Program-made: the position numbers and the translations under genes
Shown here: piece by piece, positions 16,520 through 24,527 of the stretch
Position numbering within the stretch: the first letter of the stretch is position 1
How the letters are laid out: each line of letters begins with the position of its first letter
Assembly (NCBI RefSeq): GCF_002087085.1
Contig: NZ_MWQY01000006.1
Location: forward strand, 62,001-126,000
DNA from: Marispirochaeta aestuarii
GTDB taxonomy: Bacteria; Spirochaetota; Spirochaetia; JC444; Marispirochaetaceae
Length of the DNA stretch: 64,000 nucleotides
Direction: 5' to 3'
Notes under the pieces: model-generated
The model's database searches: none
What the model was told of the DNA's origin: nothing
The model's input: the letters and a program-made list of their open reading frames with translations, nothing else

Positions 16520-17581
16520 TTACATGGGAAGCGGATCGGCGGGAGGCGGGTCTCCGGCCTTCCAGTTCTTGATAAGTTCCTGTACCCATTCCTGGGGATA
16601 GATTATGGAAGCGACGCCGCCGGGCTCGGTATTCTCAAGATGGAAATCCAGACTCTCTTCGGTTACCGTAAGGGGGGGCAGAAGGATCTCTTTGGGAACA
16701 TCCGTACCGTTCAGAACCTCAACGGCGGTCCAGAAGGCGATGGTGGCCACACCGGGGGCGATACTAATGGAGATGGTCTCGTAGCCGCTATCCTCTTTCA
16801 TCTCTTTCCAGATGGTCATTTCATCATAGCGGTTGCCCATCATGACCATGGGAATCTTTTTACCCGCGGCTTCGAAGGCCTTAACGGCTCCGTAACCGTC
16901 TCCCCCCTGGGTGATGACCGCATCGACCTTGGACAGAGAAGGAAGAATACCCGCGACCTCCCGCTGGGCAACGGACTGGGTCCAGTTACCGTAAACCTCT
17001 CCGATAATTTTGAGCTTCGGATAGTTCTTCAGTGCCTCCATGGCACCTTCGTGGATAGCGTCGTTTACATAGGTTCCGGCGAGTCCCCGGATCTCGAGGA
17101 TGTCCGCGCTGTCCATACGATCAGCGATAAACTCGACCTGGGCCGCACCCATGTACTGGAAGTCGGTAACCAGGCGCCATGCCCGTTCTTCGGTTATAAC
17201 ATTGTCAAAGGATACAACCACAATTCCCGCGTCAAGGGCCTGCCGGACCGCTCCGTTCAGGGCCGTGGGAGACGCAGCGTTCAGTACGATGGCGTCATAT
17301 CCTTCCAGAATCAGGTTCTGGATCTGGGCGGCCTGTTCCGCCGCGGAACTTTCGTTGGTCGTAAATACCGGAGCTTCTTTCACTATTCCCTTGTCTATGG
17401 CGATCTTTGCGGCGGTTTCCCAGTCCTTGATCATGGTCTGGCGCCAGGAGTTTCCGGCATAATCGTTGCTCAGGGCAATCCGGTAACCTCCTTTCTCGCC
17501 TGCTCCTTCCTTCTGACCCTCCGCAAAGGTGCCCATCGCGAAGAGCGACAGAATCAGTACGACAGCAATAACTCGTTTCAT
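16520..17581 (-). CDS. Periplasmic sugar-type substrate-binding protein
   Basis: 353 residues from the ATG at 17581, which has GGAGG 7 bases upstream; a 69-residue extension into the promoter is rejected. A signal peptide (MKRVIAVVLILSLFAMGTFAEG) is followed by EGQKEG, a mature end common in spirochaetal binding proteins. The rest is a Peripla_BP_4 (RbsB-like) fold: RIALSNDYAGNSWRQTMIKDWE, LNAASPTALNGAVRQALDAGIVVVSFDN, and VDAVITQGGDGYGAVKAFEAAGK. It delivers ligand to the permeases. Ligand identity is unknown. It is the first gene of the catabolic operon and lies directly downstream of the yesM/yesN genes. Confidence 0.92.
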   Translation of the reverse strand: MKRVIAVVLILSLFAMGTFAEGQKEGAGEKGGYRIALSNDYAGNSWRQTMIKDWETAAKIAIDKGIVKEAPVFTTNESSAAEQAAQIQNLILEGYDAIVLNAASPTALNGAVRQALDAGIVVVSFDNVITEERAWRLVTDFQYMGAAQVEFIADRMDSADILEIRGLAGTYVNDAIHEGAMEALKNYPKLKIIGEVYGNWTQSVAQREVAGILPSLSKVDAVITQGGDGYGAVKAFEAAGKKIPMVMMGNRYDEMTIWKEMKEDSGYETISISIAPGVATIAFWTAVEVLNGTDVPKEILLPPLTVTEESLDFHLENTEPGGVASIIYPQEWVQELIKNWKAGDPPPADPLPM

Positions 17582-17604
17582 ACATTGTCCTCCTGTTTGG
17601 TCTT

Positions 17605-17623
17605 GGTAAACGCCATGTTTACC
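17605..17623. promoter_or_regulatory. Palindrome in the 5' leader of the binding-protein gene
   Basis: GGTAAAC-GCCAT-GTTTACC has perfect 7-base arms. It lies just downstream of the predicted -10 box (17637-17632) and before the Shine-Dalgarno. It could be a repressor operator or a leader hairpin. Confidence 0.5.
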
Positions 17624-17631
17624 TGTGTAAA

Positions 17632-17637
17632 ATTGTA
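17632..17637 (-). promoter_or_regulatory. Predicted -10 box of the ABC catabolic operon
   Basis: TACAAT on the minus strand at 17637-17632 puts transcription start near 17625, about 45 bases before the ATG. No consensus -35 is present; the palindrome at 17647-17666 covers that position, as expected for an activated promoter. Confidence 0.45.
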
Positions 17638-17646
17638 CGAGGTGAA

Positions 17647-17686
17647 TTTCCATAGCAGAATGGAAACATTTGTGAATAACTGGAAA
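17647..17686. promoter_or_regulatory. Candidate AraC/YesN-type activator site
   Basis: TTTCCAT-AGCAGA-ATGGAAA (17647-17666) is a perfect inverted repeat over the -35 position. TGGAAA occurs again at 17681-17686, 20 bases after the TGGAAA at 17661, that is, about two helical turns. Direct half-sites with this spacing are typical of proteins with two AraC-type helix-turn-helices. The YesN regulator encoded immediately upstream is the obvious candidate. Confidence 0.5.
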
Positions 17687-17690
17687 TTTT

Positions 17691-19304
17691 TTAAGGTTTT
17701 CCCTTTTTCGGGGATCTGTTTCCCCGGGAATACGCGGACGGAGAGATTCCAGCCTGTTTTCGGAACACCCTGCTGAAGTAAAAGGCATCCGCGTAACCCA
17801 CAGCTTCCGCGACTTCGCCCACGCTGAGAAGGGGGTCCTTGTCCATCAGTTCCATGGCCTTCCGAATCCTGAAATCCGTCAGGTAGCTGATAATTGAAAC
17901 CCCGAGCTGCTTCTTGAAAACACCGCTTATATAACTGGGGGTAACCGAGATATGATCGGCAATCTTATCCAGACTGAGGGAGGCATCCCGATGGTTTCCT
18001 TCGATATAGGCTTTCGCCTTCTGAACGATCATCCGGGTTCTGGAACTGACATTTCCCCGGATGCGCTGGAATATCTGGGAGACGATCTTTTCAAGCCAGG
18101 CCTGCATCTGCGGCAGGGACTCCATGCTCTGCACCGCGGCAAGGGCATCGGAGCCGTCCCTGAACATGCTGGAAAGGCCGATGGAGTTTTCATCCAGGAA
18201 CTCAATCATAACCGACACGGCATCCATAAGCGCCATTTCGCAGTATTGCCGGCGGGGACGCTGAAGTCGGAGCTCCTCGAAGAGTTCATGTATAAGTTCT
18301 GTTATTTCATCTTCACTTCCGCTTCTCAGCAGAACCATCAGGGAGTTCCGGTCCACCGGTGACCGGTAGGAGCTGCTCTCCTTATTCCCGTCCTTTTCGG
18401 GCTGCCAGACGTAGACCCTGTCCTCACCACTGTAAAAGCGCTCTCCCAGGGCTTTTCCGGCGTGCAGGTAGGCCTCCCCGAGCTCTTCAGGAACAGAAGC
18501 CACCGACCCGATCCCCAGGGAACAGCGGAACCTGAGCTCCGTGGAAATGTTCCGGCGCAGGTGTCCGGCAGCCTGAAGGACGGATTCCCCGGGTTTCTTC
18601 TCTGGTTCTGCATTCAGGTTCCCGAGCAGTACCCAGCGATTCTTTTTCATACACACCAGTTCAAGGGCTTTGAAGGTATTCCGGATAAACGAATCAAGAA
18701 CCTGCTGGAGCATCTCCCGGGTAAGGGGAACCTCCCCCCTGGTCTCAATAATTACGGGCAGAATGTTCCGTGAATCTATCTCTATTCCAAACAGCCGAAA
18801 CCCGTTTGCAATGTCCCCGGGACTCAGACGCCCCGAGCGGTTCAGCAGGGCCCGCAGAAAGTCACCCCGGGGGTCTTCCTGCTGAACTCCGGTATCCCGC
18901 TGTCCCCGTCGATACAGGGATCGCTCCTCTTCCACAATTACCCTGCGGGCAGTCTCCAGGGAACTGCGGAGTTCCTCCGGATCTATGGGCTTGAGCAGAT
19001 AGTTCAGGACCCCGATGCGGATTGCCCGTCGGGCGTAGCTGAACTCCTCATAGCCCGTCAGTATGATGATCACCATCCTTGGATACAGGGTCTTCAGCCT
19101 GTCCGCAAGGTCAAGACCATTAATAAAAGGAATATTGATGTCCACAACCGCGAGACGGGGAGTATGCTCCTCGGCGAACTGAAGGGCCTCTTCACTGTTC
19201 TCCGCCTGGGCAACCACGGTGAACCCAAGCTCGTTCCAGTCCACGGAGCGCAGGATGAGACTGCGGATCAGGGCCTCATCGTCCACAATCATCACAGGTA
19301 TCAT
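17691..19304 (-). CDS. YesN-type response regulator with AraC DNA-binding domain
   Basis: 537 residues. The receiver domain (1-120) has DDE at 8-10, phospho-acceptor Asp55 in LAVVDINIPFINGLDLAD, ILTGYEEF, and the Lys in LNYLLKPIDPEEL. A long central region of about 300 residues is typical of YesN proteins. The AraC-type double helix-turn-helix (about 430-530) has LSLDKIADHISVTPSYISGVFKK and VGEVAEAVGYADAFYFSRVFRKQ, followed by AGISPSAYS. Its start overlaps the kinase stop by 4 bases. It ends 110 bases upstream of the ABC operon, whose promoter has AraC-like half-sites. It probably activates that operon in response to the extracellular sugar or sugar acid. Confidence 0.94.
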   Translation of the reverse strand: MIPVMIVDDEALIRSLILRSVDWNELGFTVVAQAENSEEALQFAEEHTPRLAVVDINIPFINGLDLADRLKTLYPRMVIIILTGYEEFSYARRAIRIGVLNYLLKPIDPEELRSSLETARRVIVEEERSLYRRGQRDTGVQQEDPRGDFLRALLNRSGRLSPGDIANGFRLFGIEIDSRNILPVIIETRGEVPLTREMLQQVLDSFIRNTFKALELVCMKKNRWVLLGNLNAEPEKKPGESVLQAAGHLRRNISTELRFRCSLGIGSVASVPEELGEAYLHAGKALGERFYSGEDRVYVWQPEKDGNKESSSYRSPVDRNSLMVLLRSGSEDEITELIHELFEELRLQRPRRQYCEMALMDAVSVMIEFLDENSIGLSSMFRDGSDALAAVQSMESLPQMQAWLEKIVSQIFQRIRGNVSSRTRMIVQKAKAYIEGNHRDASLSLDKIADHISVTPSYISGVFKKQLGVSIISYLTDFRIRKAMELMDKDPLLSVGEVAEAVGYADAFYFSRVFRKQAGISPSAYSRGNRSPKKGKP

Positions 19305-21118
19305 GCAGGATCCTCCTGAAGATCCCGGCTTTCAAAGGGCACGGTGATTGTCACCCTGGTCCACTCTCCAAAGCTGCTCTCGATGGACAGCCCGAAGTCA
19401 TTGCCGAAACACTGTTTGAGCCTCTGGTCCACACTGGAGAGGCCGAAACCGCCCAGCCCTTCCCGTTCCCGCTGGCTGAGGACCTCCCTGATTCGATCCG
19501 CTTTGATACCCGCACCGTTGTCTTCCACCCGCAGGCGGACACATTCCTTCTCCCGTATGCCGGTGACGGAAATAAAGCCCACCCGGCGGGATGCTTTAAG
19601 CCCGTGATATATCGAATTCTCCACCAGGGGCTGCAGGGAGAGTTTTACAATCCTCTGATCAAGGATCTCGTTATCCACATCAACCTCAAAATTGAGCTTC
19701 TCCTGGTAGCGGGTCTTCTGAATAATCAGGTAATGCCGGATCGTCTGAACCTCTTCCCGGATGGAGATTACCGGACGGCCGTTGCTCAGGACGCCCCGGT
19801 AAAAGAGGGAGACCGATTTTGCCAGATTATAGGCATCATCGTTGCGTCCCAGCTGAGTCAGGGAGGAGATACTCTCCAGGGTATTGTACAGAAAATGGGG
19901 ATTGATCTGGGACTGCAGGGCCATGAGTTCCAGTTCCCGTTCCCGCTGGTGATGAATATAGACCCGGTCCATGAGGTCCGACATTCTGCGGAGCATATGG
20001 TTGAAGGCCCCGGTCAGTTCGCCTATCTCATCCCGCCGGTCCTCCTCAAGCCGGATGGAAAGATCCCCGGAAGCGGCATCGCTCATGGAATCCGACAGGG
20101 AGACGATGGGCTTCGATATTCCCCGGGCGATCAGAAAAGCGAAGGCCAGCTCCAGACCGACCCCCAGGGCTCCGATGATGTATACCAGCCGGGTAAAACG
20201 CAGCCCGAAGGCCAGGAGTTCCGTCAGGGGGACTATACCGATGATGGTCCAGTTGAGCCTGTCTATCCGCCGGGACAGTACCAGGAGGTCCCCCTCATCG
20301 GTCCGCTGGATTCTGCCCTGCTGATAGCCCTCCCCGATCCAGGACAGGTAGGAATCGTTCAGAAGGTCCGCAAAGGGCCCCCGGAACCTCATCTCCGGAT
20401 AGATCAGGGAACCGCTGTTATCCACCACCATGAAGCGTCCCGTGCGTCCGTAGTCCAGATGGCTGTACAGGGAGGAAAATATGGAATCGCTGACGCTCAT
20501 CTGGAGTATGCCCAGGATTTCACCGCTTTCTTCACGGACAATGCTGCGCAGCATGGTGAGTCCCACAATCCCCTTGTTCATCCCCGAGTAACCGTGTTTT
20601 CCCAGATCCAGCCAGATATTCCGGCCGCTGTTCAGGGTGATCAGGTCCACCATCTCCCGGGGCAGCAACGGCGAAGTGGAAAAGCTGTCGTCCGAGACGC
20701 TTCCGACCCCTACCCGGACCCCTTCGCTGGTATACAAGGTCAGACCGTTGATAACGTTTCGCAGATAGGTGATCTTCTGCAGGGCGGATCGCACCAGAAA
20801 ATAGTGGTCCGTGTTTTCTCCCGGGTCTGTATCCTGCAGCTTGCTCAGCACAGCCTGAACAGTCTCATCGTGGGAGACCGTGGCCCCGGCCTCCTCTATG
20901 CTGTTAAGAACACCGTTCAGGCTCTGGATAATGATATCCATGCTCTGTTTTGTTGTTTCCGAGGTTCTCTGGATCAGCATGTCCGAGGCAACCTTGTTGG
21001 CCATATATACGGTAACACCGATCAGAAGGATTATAATGAGAAAATTGGGCAGATAGATCTTTTTGCTGATCGACAGGTCCCGGTACCAGCCGGAAAGACC
21101 ACTGAATACGCGCTTCAC
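19301..21118 (-). CDS. YesM-type sensor histidine kinase
   Basis: About 605 residues if started at the GTG at 21118. The open frame extends to 21250, but that would overlap the upstream gene by 86 bases; the GTG lacks a strong ribosome site, so the start is uncertain. A membrane helix near 17-38 and a second near 300 enclose an extracytoplasmic sensor of about 260 residues (Cache-like size). HAMP follows (ARGISKPIVSLSDSM and LSIRLEEDRRDEIGEL). The His_kinase domain has the typical LQSQINPHFLYNTLESISS. The ATP-binding site has LQPLVENSIYHGL and VEDNGAGI. It phosphorylates the YesN-type regulator downstream. The tethered DctP homologue upstream may present ligand to its sensor. Confidence 0.9.
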   Translation of the reverse strand: MKRVFSGLSGWYRDLSISKKIYLPNFLIIILLIGVTVYMANKVASDMLIQRTSETTKQSMDIIIQSLNGVLNSIEEAGATVSHDETVQAVLSKLQDTDPGENTDHYFLVRSALQKITYLRNVINGLTLYTSEGVRVGVGSVSDDSFSTSPLLPREMVDLITLNSGRNIWLDLGKHGYSGMNKGIVGLTMLRSIVREESGEILGILQMSVSDSIFSSLYSHLDYGRTGRFMVVDNSGSLIYPEMRFRGPFADLLNDSYLSWIGEGYQQGRIQRTDEGDLLVLSRRIDRLNWTIIGIVPLTELLAFGLRFTRLVYIIGALGVGLELAFAFLIARGISKPIVSLSDSMSDAASGDLSIRLEEDRRDEIGELTGAFNHMLRRMSDLMDRVYIHHQRERELELMALQSQINPHFLYNTLESISSLTQLGRNDDAYNLAKSVSLFYRGVLSNGRPVISIREEVQTIRHYLIIQKTRYQEKLNFEVDVDNEILDQRIVKLSLQPLVENSIYHGLKASRRVGFISVTGIREKECVRLRVEDNGAGIKADRIREVLSQREREGLGGFGLSSVDQRLKQCFGNDFGLSIESSFGEWTRVTITVPFESRDLQEDPA

Positions 21119-21164
21119 AGGCTTATCATAGCATAGAAGGAGAAGGGTGTGACTCTGAAAAAAA

Positions 21165-21983
21165 CTACTCCCCCTGCCTGTAAAGAGAAAGCAGTTCCTC
21201 TTCGCTTCGCTCCACTTCAGGACTCGCCCCGGCGGCAAAGTTTTCCGCATACTCCCTCAAAAGGCGCCTGTATGCAGGATCCAGGGACTCATAAAAATCA
21301 GTATTCACCATTAATCGGTACCGGGGAATATGGTACTCCGGGACAAGCAGCTCCTCCGTCCAGCGGTCCCAGTCCTGGTGATACCACTCAAAGATATCCA
21401 GATCGATATAGGCGAAACGACCGTTCCGGGCTTCCCGCTGCAGCACGGTTTCGGAGAGAACAAGAGTTTCAATTCCTGCCTGAAGGGCGGGTATAACCCG
21501 GTCCTCCCGTAAAGCCAGTACATTGGAATTCTCCGGGAGGGGATCCTTGATTTTCCATACATGCCTGGCGGGACCTGCCGTCGTTGCCAGGGTGAAACTC
21601 TTTTGGAATTCCCCATCGCCGCGAATCAGACAGATTTCCAGGGTTCCTTTCTCGAGACCTCTCAGAAGCTGATCCTCAGGTCCGAGACCGCCGTCGGGGT
21701 AGAGTTCCACAATCAGTTGAAGACGTGTGGCGGTTTCCAGGGGAGCGGCAAAATCCTGACTGAGACTCTGGTGCAGAGGATGATAACGCGGGAGTCCGTG
21801 GGCAACCTTGATTACCCTGAAGTCCTGGTCTCCCCCAAGGTCCCGATGAATCCGGCCTCCCTCCACTATCGAGGTTCCGCCGGGCAGAGGAAGATAGGGC
21901 AGAAAAACCAGAAAGGCAAGGCTGTATATCAGAAGTATCACCATGATACCCAGCAGTATGGGAACAAGGAGGCCGGATTTCAT
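21165..21983 (-). CDS. Membrane-tethered, shortened DctP-type solute-binding protein
   Basis: 272 residues. An N-terminal hydrophobic helix (about 5-30) without a clear cleavage site should hold the protein in the inner membrane. The soluble part begins like TRAP binding proteins: IKVAHGLPRYHPLHQSLSQDF, then VELYPDGGLGPEDQLLRGLEKGTLEICLI. It ends like them with MVNTDFYESLDPAYRRLLREYAENF. The middle is about 50-70 residues shorter than a normal DctP (about 320), and I cannot find the region that carries the conserved carboxylate-binding Arg. No transporter subunits accompany it; it is framed by an AraC regulator and a YesM kinase. A role as the ligand-sensing accessory of these regulators is inferred. 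Confidence 0.78.
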   Translation of the reverse strand: MKSGLLVPILLGIMVILLIYSLAFLVFLPYLPLPGGTSIVEGGRIHRDLGGDQDFRVIKVAHGLPRYHPLHQSLSQDFAAPLETATRLQLIVELYPDGGLGPEDQLLRGLEKGTLEICLIRGDGEFQKSFTLATTAGPARHVWKIKDPLPENSNVLALREDRVIPALQAGIETLVLSETVLQREARNGRFAYIDLDIFEWYHQDWDRWTEELLVPEYHIPRYRLMVNTDFYESLDPAYRRLLREYAENFAAGASPEVERSEEELLSLYRQGE

Positions 21984-24184
21984 GACAGGACCTCCCTTTT
22001 AGCAGCCTCGAGCTTCCTGTATTTGCCGGGAGGGATCCTTTCATACTTTTTAAACACCCGGATAAATGTCTGAAGGCTGGAGAAACCAGTCCTGAGGGCC
22101 ACCTCGCCCACCGGGAGATTCGGGTCACGCAGGTATTCCCTGGCCCTCTCCACACGGCTGCGATTCAGGTAGTCAATATAGTTTGTCCCGAAGTATTCCT
22201 TGAAGATACGACTTACATAACTCGGACTCAAACCCACGGCGTCACCGATATCTATAAGAGATACTTCCGGTTTATCCAGGTTCCGGTCAAGATAATCGGC
22301 TATGCGCTGTGCGTTGGGGGCTGTTCTGTCCGTCTTTTCCGCCTGAATCAAAGCGGCGGTATCCCTGCAGACAGACAGGAGCCATTCACGCAGCTCCGCC
22401 AGGGTCTCTTTTTCCTGATACTCCCTGTACAGGGAAGCTTGTGCAGACGGTGACGACTCCCCGGAAAAGGGCATATGCTTTTCCCGAATCTCCATAAGAG
22501 AGTAAACGCTTTCCTCAAGGATCCGCCGGCAGAGGCCGGCCTCCATTCCGGGGCACAGTGTAAACTGCTGAAACAGACTGTCCAGAAGAAACTCCAGATC
22601 ACCGCTGTTTCCGGCTTTGACACAGGCAATCAGATTCCGTTCGGCTTCCATTGCAGGTGAAAGCTTCTGCGCGAGTCCCCGGGCATCGTCATACTGATGC
22701 ACCGAGGCGTATCCGGAAAGAAATCTCTGCTCCGCCGCTCCGCGGGCCTGCCGGTACGACAGGTGCAGCATGCCCGGACTCTCGCAGCTTCTGCCGATTC
22801 CGCAGCTCACGGAAAAGGGAAAATCCCTGCGCACCAGGGCCACAATATCCCCGGCACGATCAAGACAGAAATCATCGTCACAATTCTTAAGAAGACAACA
22901 GAGGGTGTCTGCCTCCGTCAGTCCGCTCATCCACAGGGCTTCCGGGCGGAACTGCGCCCTGATCCGTTTATGCATGGCATCCTTTACAAGGCGCAGGGAT
23001 ACCGGGTCCCGGGAATGCCGGAGTTTTTGATATCCGTCGATCCGGAAAACGAGGGCCCGGAGGCTTCCCTCCGGAACGGATAATCCACAGAGATGCAGCA
23101 TATTCCGAAGATCCGCTTCTTCGCTTTCCCGGTTGAATACCAGCCGGTACAGGGTATGCTCCTGTATAAGCGGTCTGGCGTATTCCAGGATCGCCGAGGA
23201 ATTCCCCAGCTGTTCCAGGGGATAGTAGAGCCGCCTGGAAACCCGAAGACCGATCAGCAGCAGAAGGAGAAGGGTCAGTATTATTATAATAAGATTCGCA
23301 ATCAGCATTCCCCGGGCAAAAGCGATCAGTTCATCCACATCGGATTCACAGGTAAAAACCCAGCGGGTGTGGGGGACCGTATAAAAAGAGACAATACGCC
23401 TGGTTTTTTCCTTTTCATGAACAAAGAAGCCCCTGTCTCTGGAAGCTGCGGTTCGGAAAACAGCCTCGTTACCAACGAAGTTACCGATTCGCTCCCCTTC
23501 CGGATGTTCCAGGATGTATCCGTCCGCATTCATAACCTGCAGGGAAGCAGGGGTTCCGCCTCCGGTGCTGAAATTTGAGAAGAGGACAGCCGTGTTCAAA
23601 TTGATTGCAAGTCCTGCGGTTTTATCCCAGGTTCCCACGGGCAGATTGCTCAAGATTGTAATAAGCGAAGAGTTCTTGCCGTTTGAATCCGTCACCATCC
23701 GGGTGGGCAGCCTGTTCCGGCCAAGGAAATGACTGTTGAACTGATCGATCCAGGAGGTATCATAAAACACATTGACCCGGGAAACTCCGCTGTTGGAAGC
23801 GAGGATGATTCCCTCCCCGGCGGAATAGAGATAAATCGAGGATATGAAATCATAGGAGCCGACAAAGGATGCAAAGATGTCTGTTATACGGGCATGCAGC
23901 TGGTAGTCCTCCAGGGAAGGATCAATTACAAAGGAAAGGACATCCGGATTACGGCCGATGACAGAGATGAGGTTCTCCAGTCCCCGGATTTTTTCGTCCA
24001 CCCCCAGGGCATGGGAAACAAGGGAATCATTCACGGACAGAAGGAAGTTCTCCCGGGCATGCCGGTAGGTCAGATAATTGAAGATCAGGTTCAACACGAG
24101 AACCGGGATGACCGCGAAAGACAGGACAGATATGAAAATCCTGGAAAAACGGGAAGGATGAGACAGAGATGAGTCAATCAGCAT
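21980..24184 (-). CDS. Membrane-bound AraC-family regulator with extracytoplasmic sensor
   Basis: 734 residues from the ATG at 24184, which has AGGA 8 bases upstream; a GTG at 24199 is the alternative. Two membrane helices (about 14-36 and 290-312) enclose a Cache-like sensor of about 250 residues. A long cytoplasmic region follows. The C-terminal AraC double helix-turn-helix (about 635-730) includes VSLIDIGDAVGLSPSYVSRIFKE and VGEVALRTGFSSLQTFIRVFKKY. No receiver domain or kinase is present, so this is a one-component transmembrane regulator. It overlaps the DctP-like gene by 4 bases. It is divergent from the TRAP operon, which it probably activates; three 10-base-spaced repeats lie between them. 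Confidence 0.9.
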   Translation of the reverse strand: MLIDSSLSHPSRFSRIFISVLSFAVIPVLVLNLIFNYLTYRHARENFLLSVNDSLVSHALGVDEKIRGLENLISVIGRNPDVLSFVIDPSLEDYQLHARITDIFASFVGSYDFISSIYLYSAGEGIILASNSGVSRVNVFYDTSWIDQFNSHFLGRNRLPTRMVTDSNGKNSSLITILSNLPVGTWDKTAGLAINLNTAVLFSNFSTGGGTPASLQVMNADGYILEHPEGERIGNFVGNEAVFRTAASRDRGFFVHEKEKTRRIVSFYTVPHTRWVFTCESDVDELIAFARGMLIANLIIIILTLLLLLLIGLRVSRRLYYPLEQLGNSSAILEYARPLIQEHTLYRLVFNRESEEADLRNMLHLCGLSVPEGSLRALVFRIDGYQKLRHSRDPVSLRLVKDAMHKRIRAQFRPEALWMSGLTEADTLCCLLKNCDDDFCLDRAGDIVALVRRDFPFSVSCGIGRSCESPGMLHLSYRQARGAAEQRFLSGYASVHQYDDARGLAQKLSPAMEAERNLIACVKAGNSGDLEFLLDSLFQQFTLCPGMEAGLCRRILEESVYSLMEIREKHMPFSGESSPSAQASLYREYQEKETLAELREWLLSVCRDTAALIQAEKTDRTAPNAQRIADYLDRNLDKPEVSLIDIGDAVGLSPSYVSRIFKEYFGTNYIDYLNRSRVERAREYLRDPNLPVGEVALRTGFSSLQTFIRVFKKYERIPPGKYRKLEAAKREVLS

Positions 24185-24527
24185 CGATAATTCCTGCACT
24201 GTGCTTTGTGATTATCATCGGACACCGGTAAAGGCCTGTATTTTTGTTACAGGCAGGGGTACGGGAAATCCCTACACCGCTGGGTGCTGCAAAAAGTGCA
24301 GTTTTCAGGATGTCCGACAGAAAACCCTATTATACAGAAAAAACAGACCTTGTCATTAAGTGTCATTTTTTGTGATTTCCTGCGGATAGTTAACAATATT
24401 TTACTCCGTTGCACCAAATTTATTTTTAAAAAAACTGACCGTTTACAGCTTCTTTTCCGGGCTCCTAAAATCAGAGTCAGACTTCCCCGAGAAAGGACGT
24501 CATCATCTTTAACGGAGGTGTTTCGTA
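24185..24527. other. Divergent intergenic region (343 bases) between the AraC regulator and the TRAP operon
   Basis: No coding frame of note is present. The region is AT-rich between about 24300 and 24470, unlike its surroundings. It contains a set of three TGTSATT repeats (24351-24377) and the GGAGG before dctP. I see no clear consensus -35/-10 pair for dctP, which suits activator-dependent transcription. Confidence 0.7.
24351..24377 (+). promoter_or_regulatory. Three direct repeats with exact 10-base period, candidate AraC operator
   Basis: TGTCATT at 24351, TGTCATT at 24361 and TGTGATT at 24371 lie on one face of the helix, about 150 bases upstream of dctP. Tandem half-sites at helical spacing fit binding by AraC-type proteins, here the divergent regulator at 21980-24184 (inference). 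Confidence 0.5.

Noticed and set aside
17582-17788. N-terminal extension of the ABC binding protein
   Set aside because: It would remove the signal peptide from the N-terminus and read through the promoter. The ATG at 17581 has a good ribosome site.
19604-21136. Long plus-strand open frame (510 codons) opposite the YesM kinase
   Set aside because: The translation is rich in Gly, Gln, Asp and Pro without domains. The minus strand encodes an obvious kinase. High G+C produces many such shadows.
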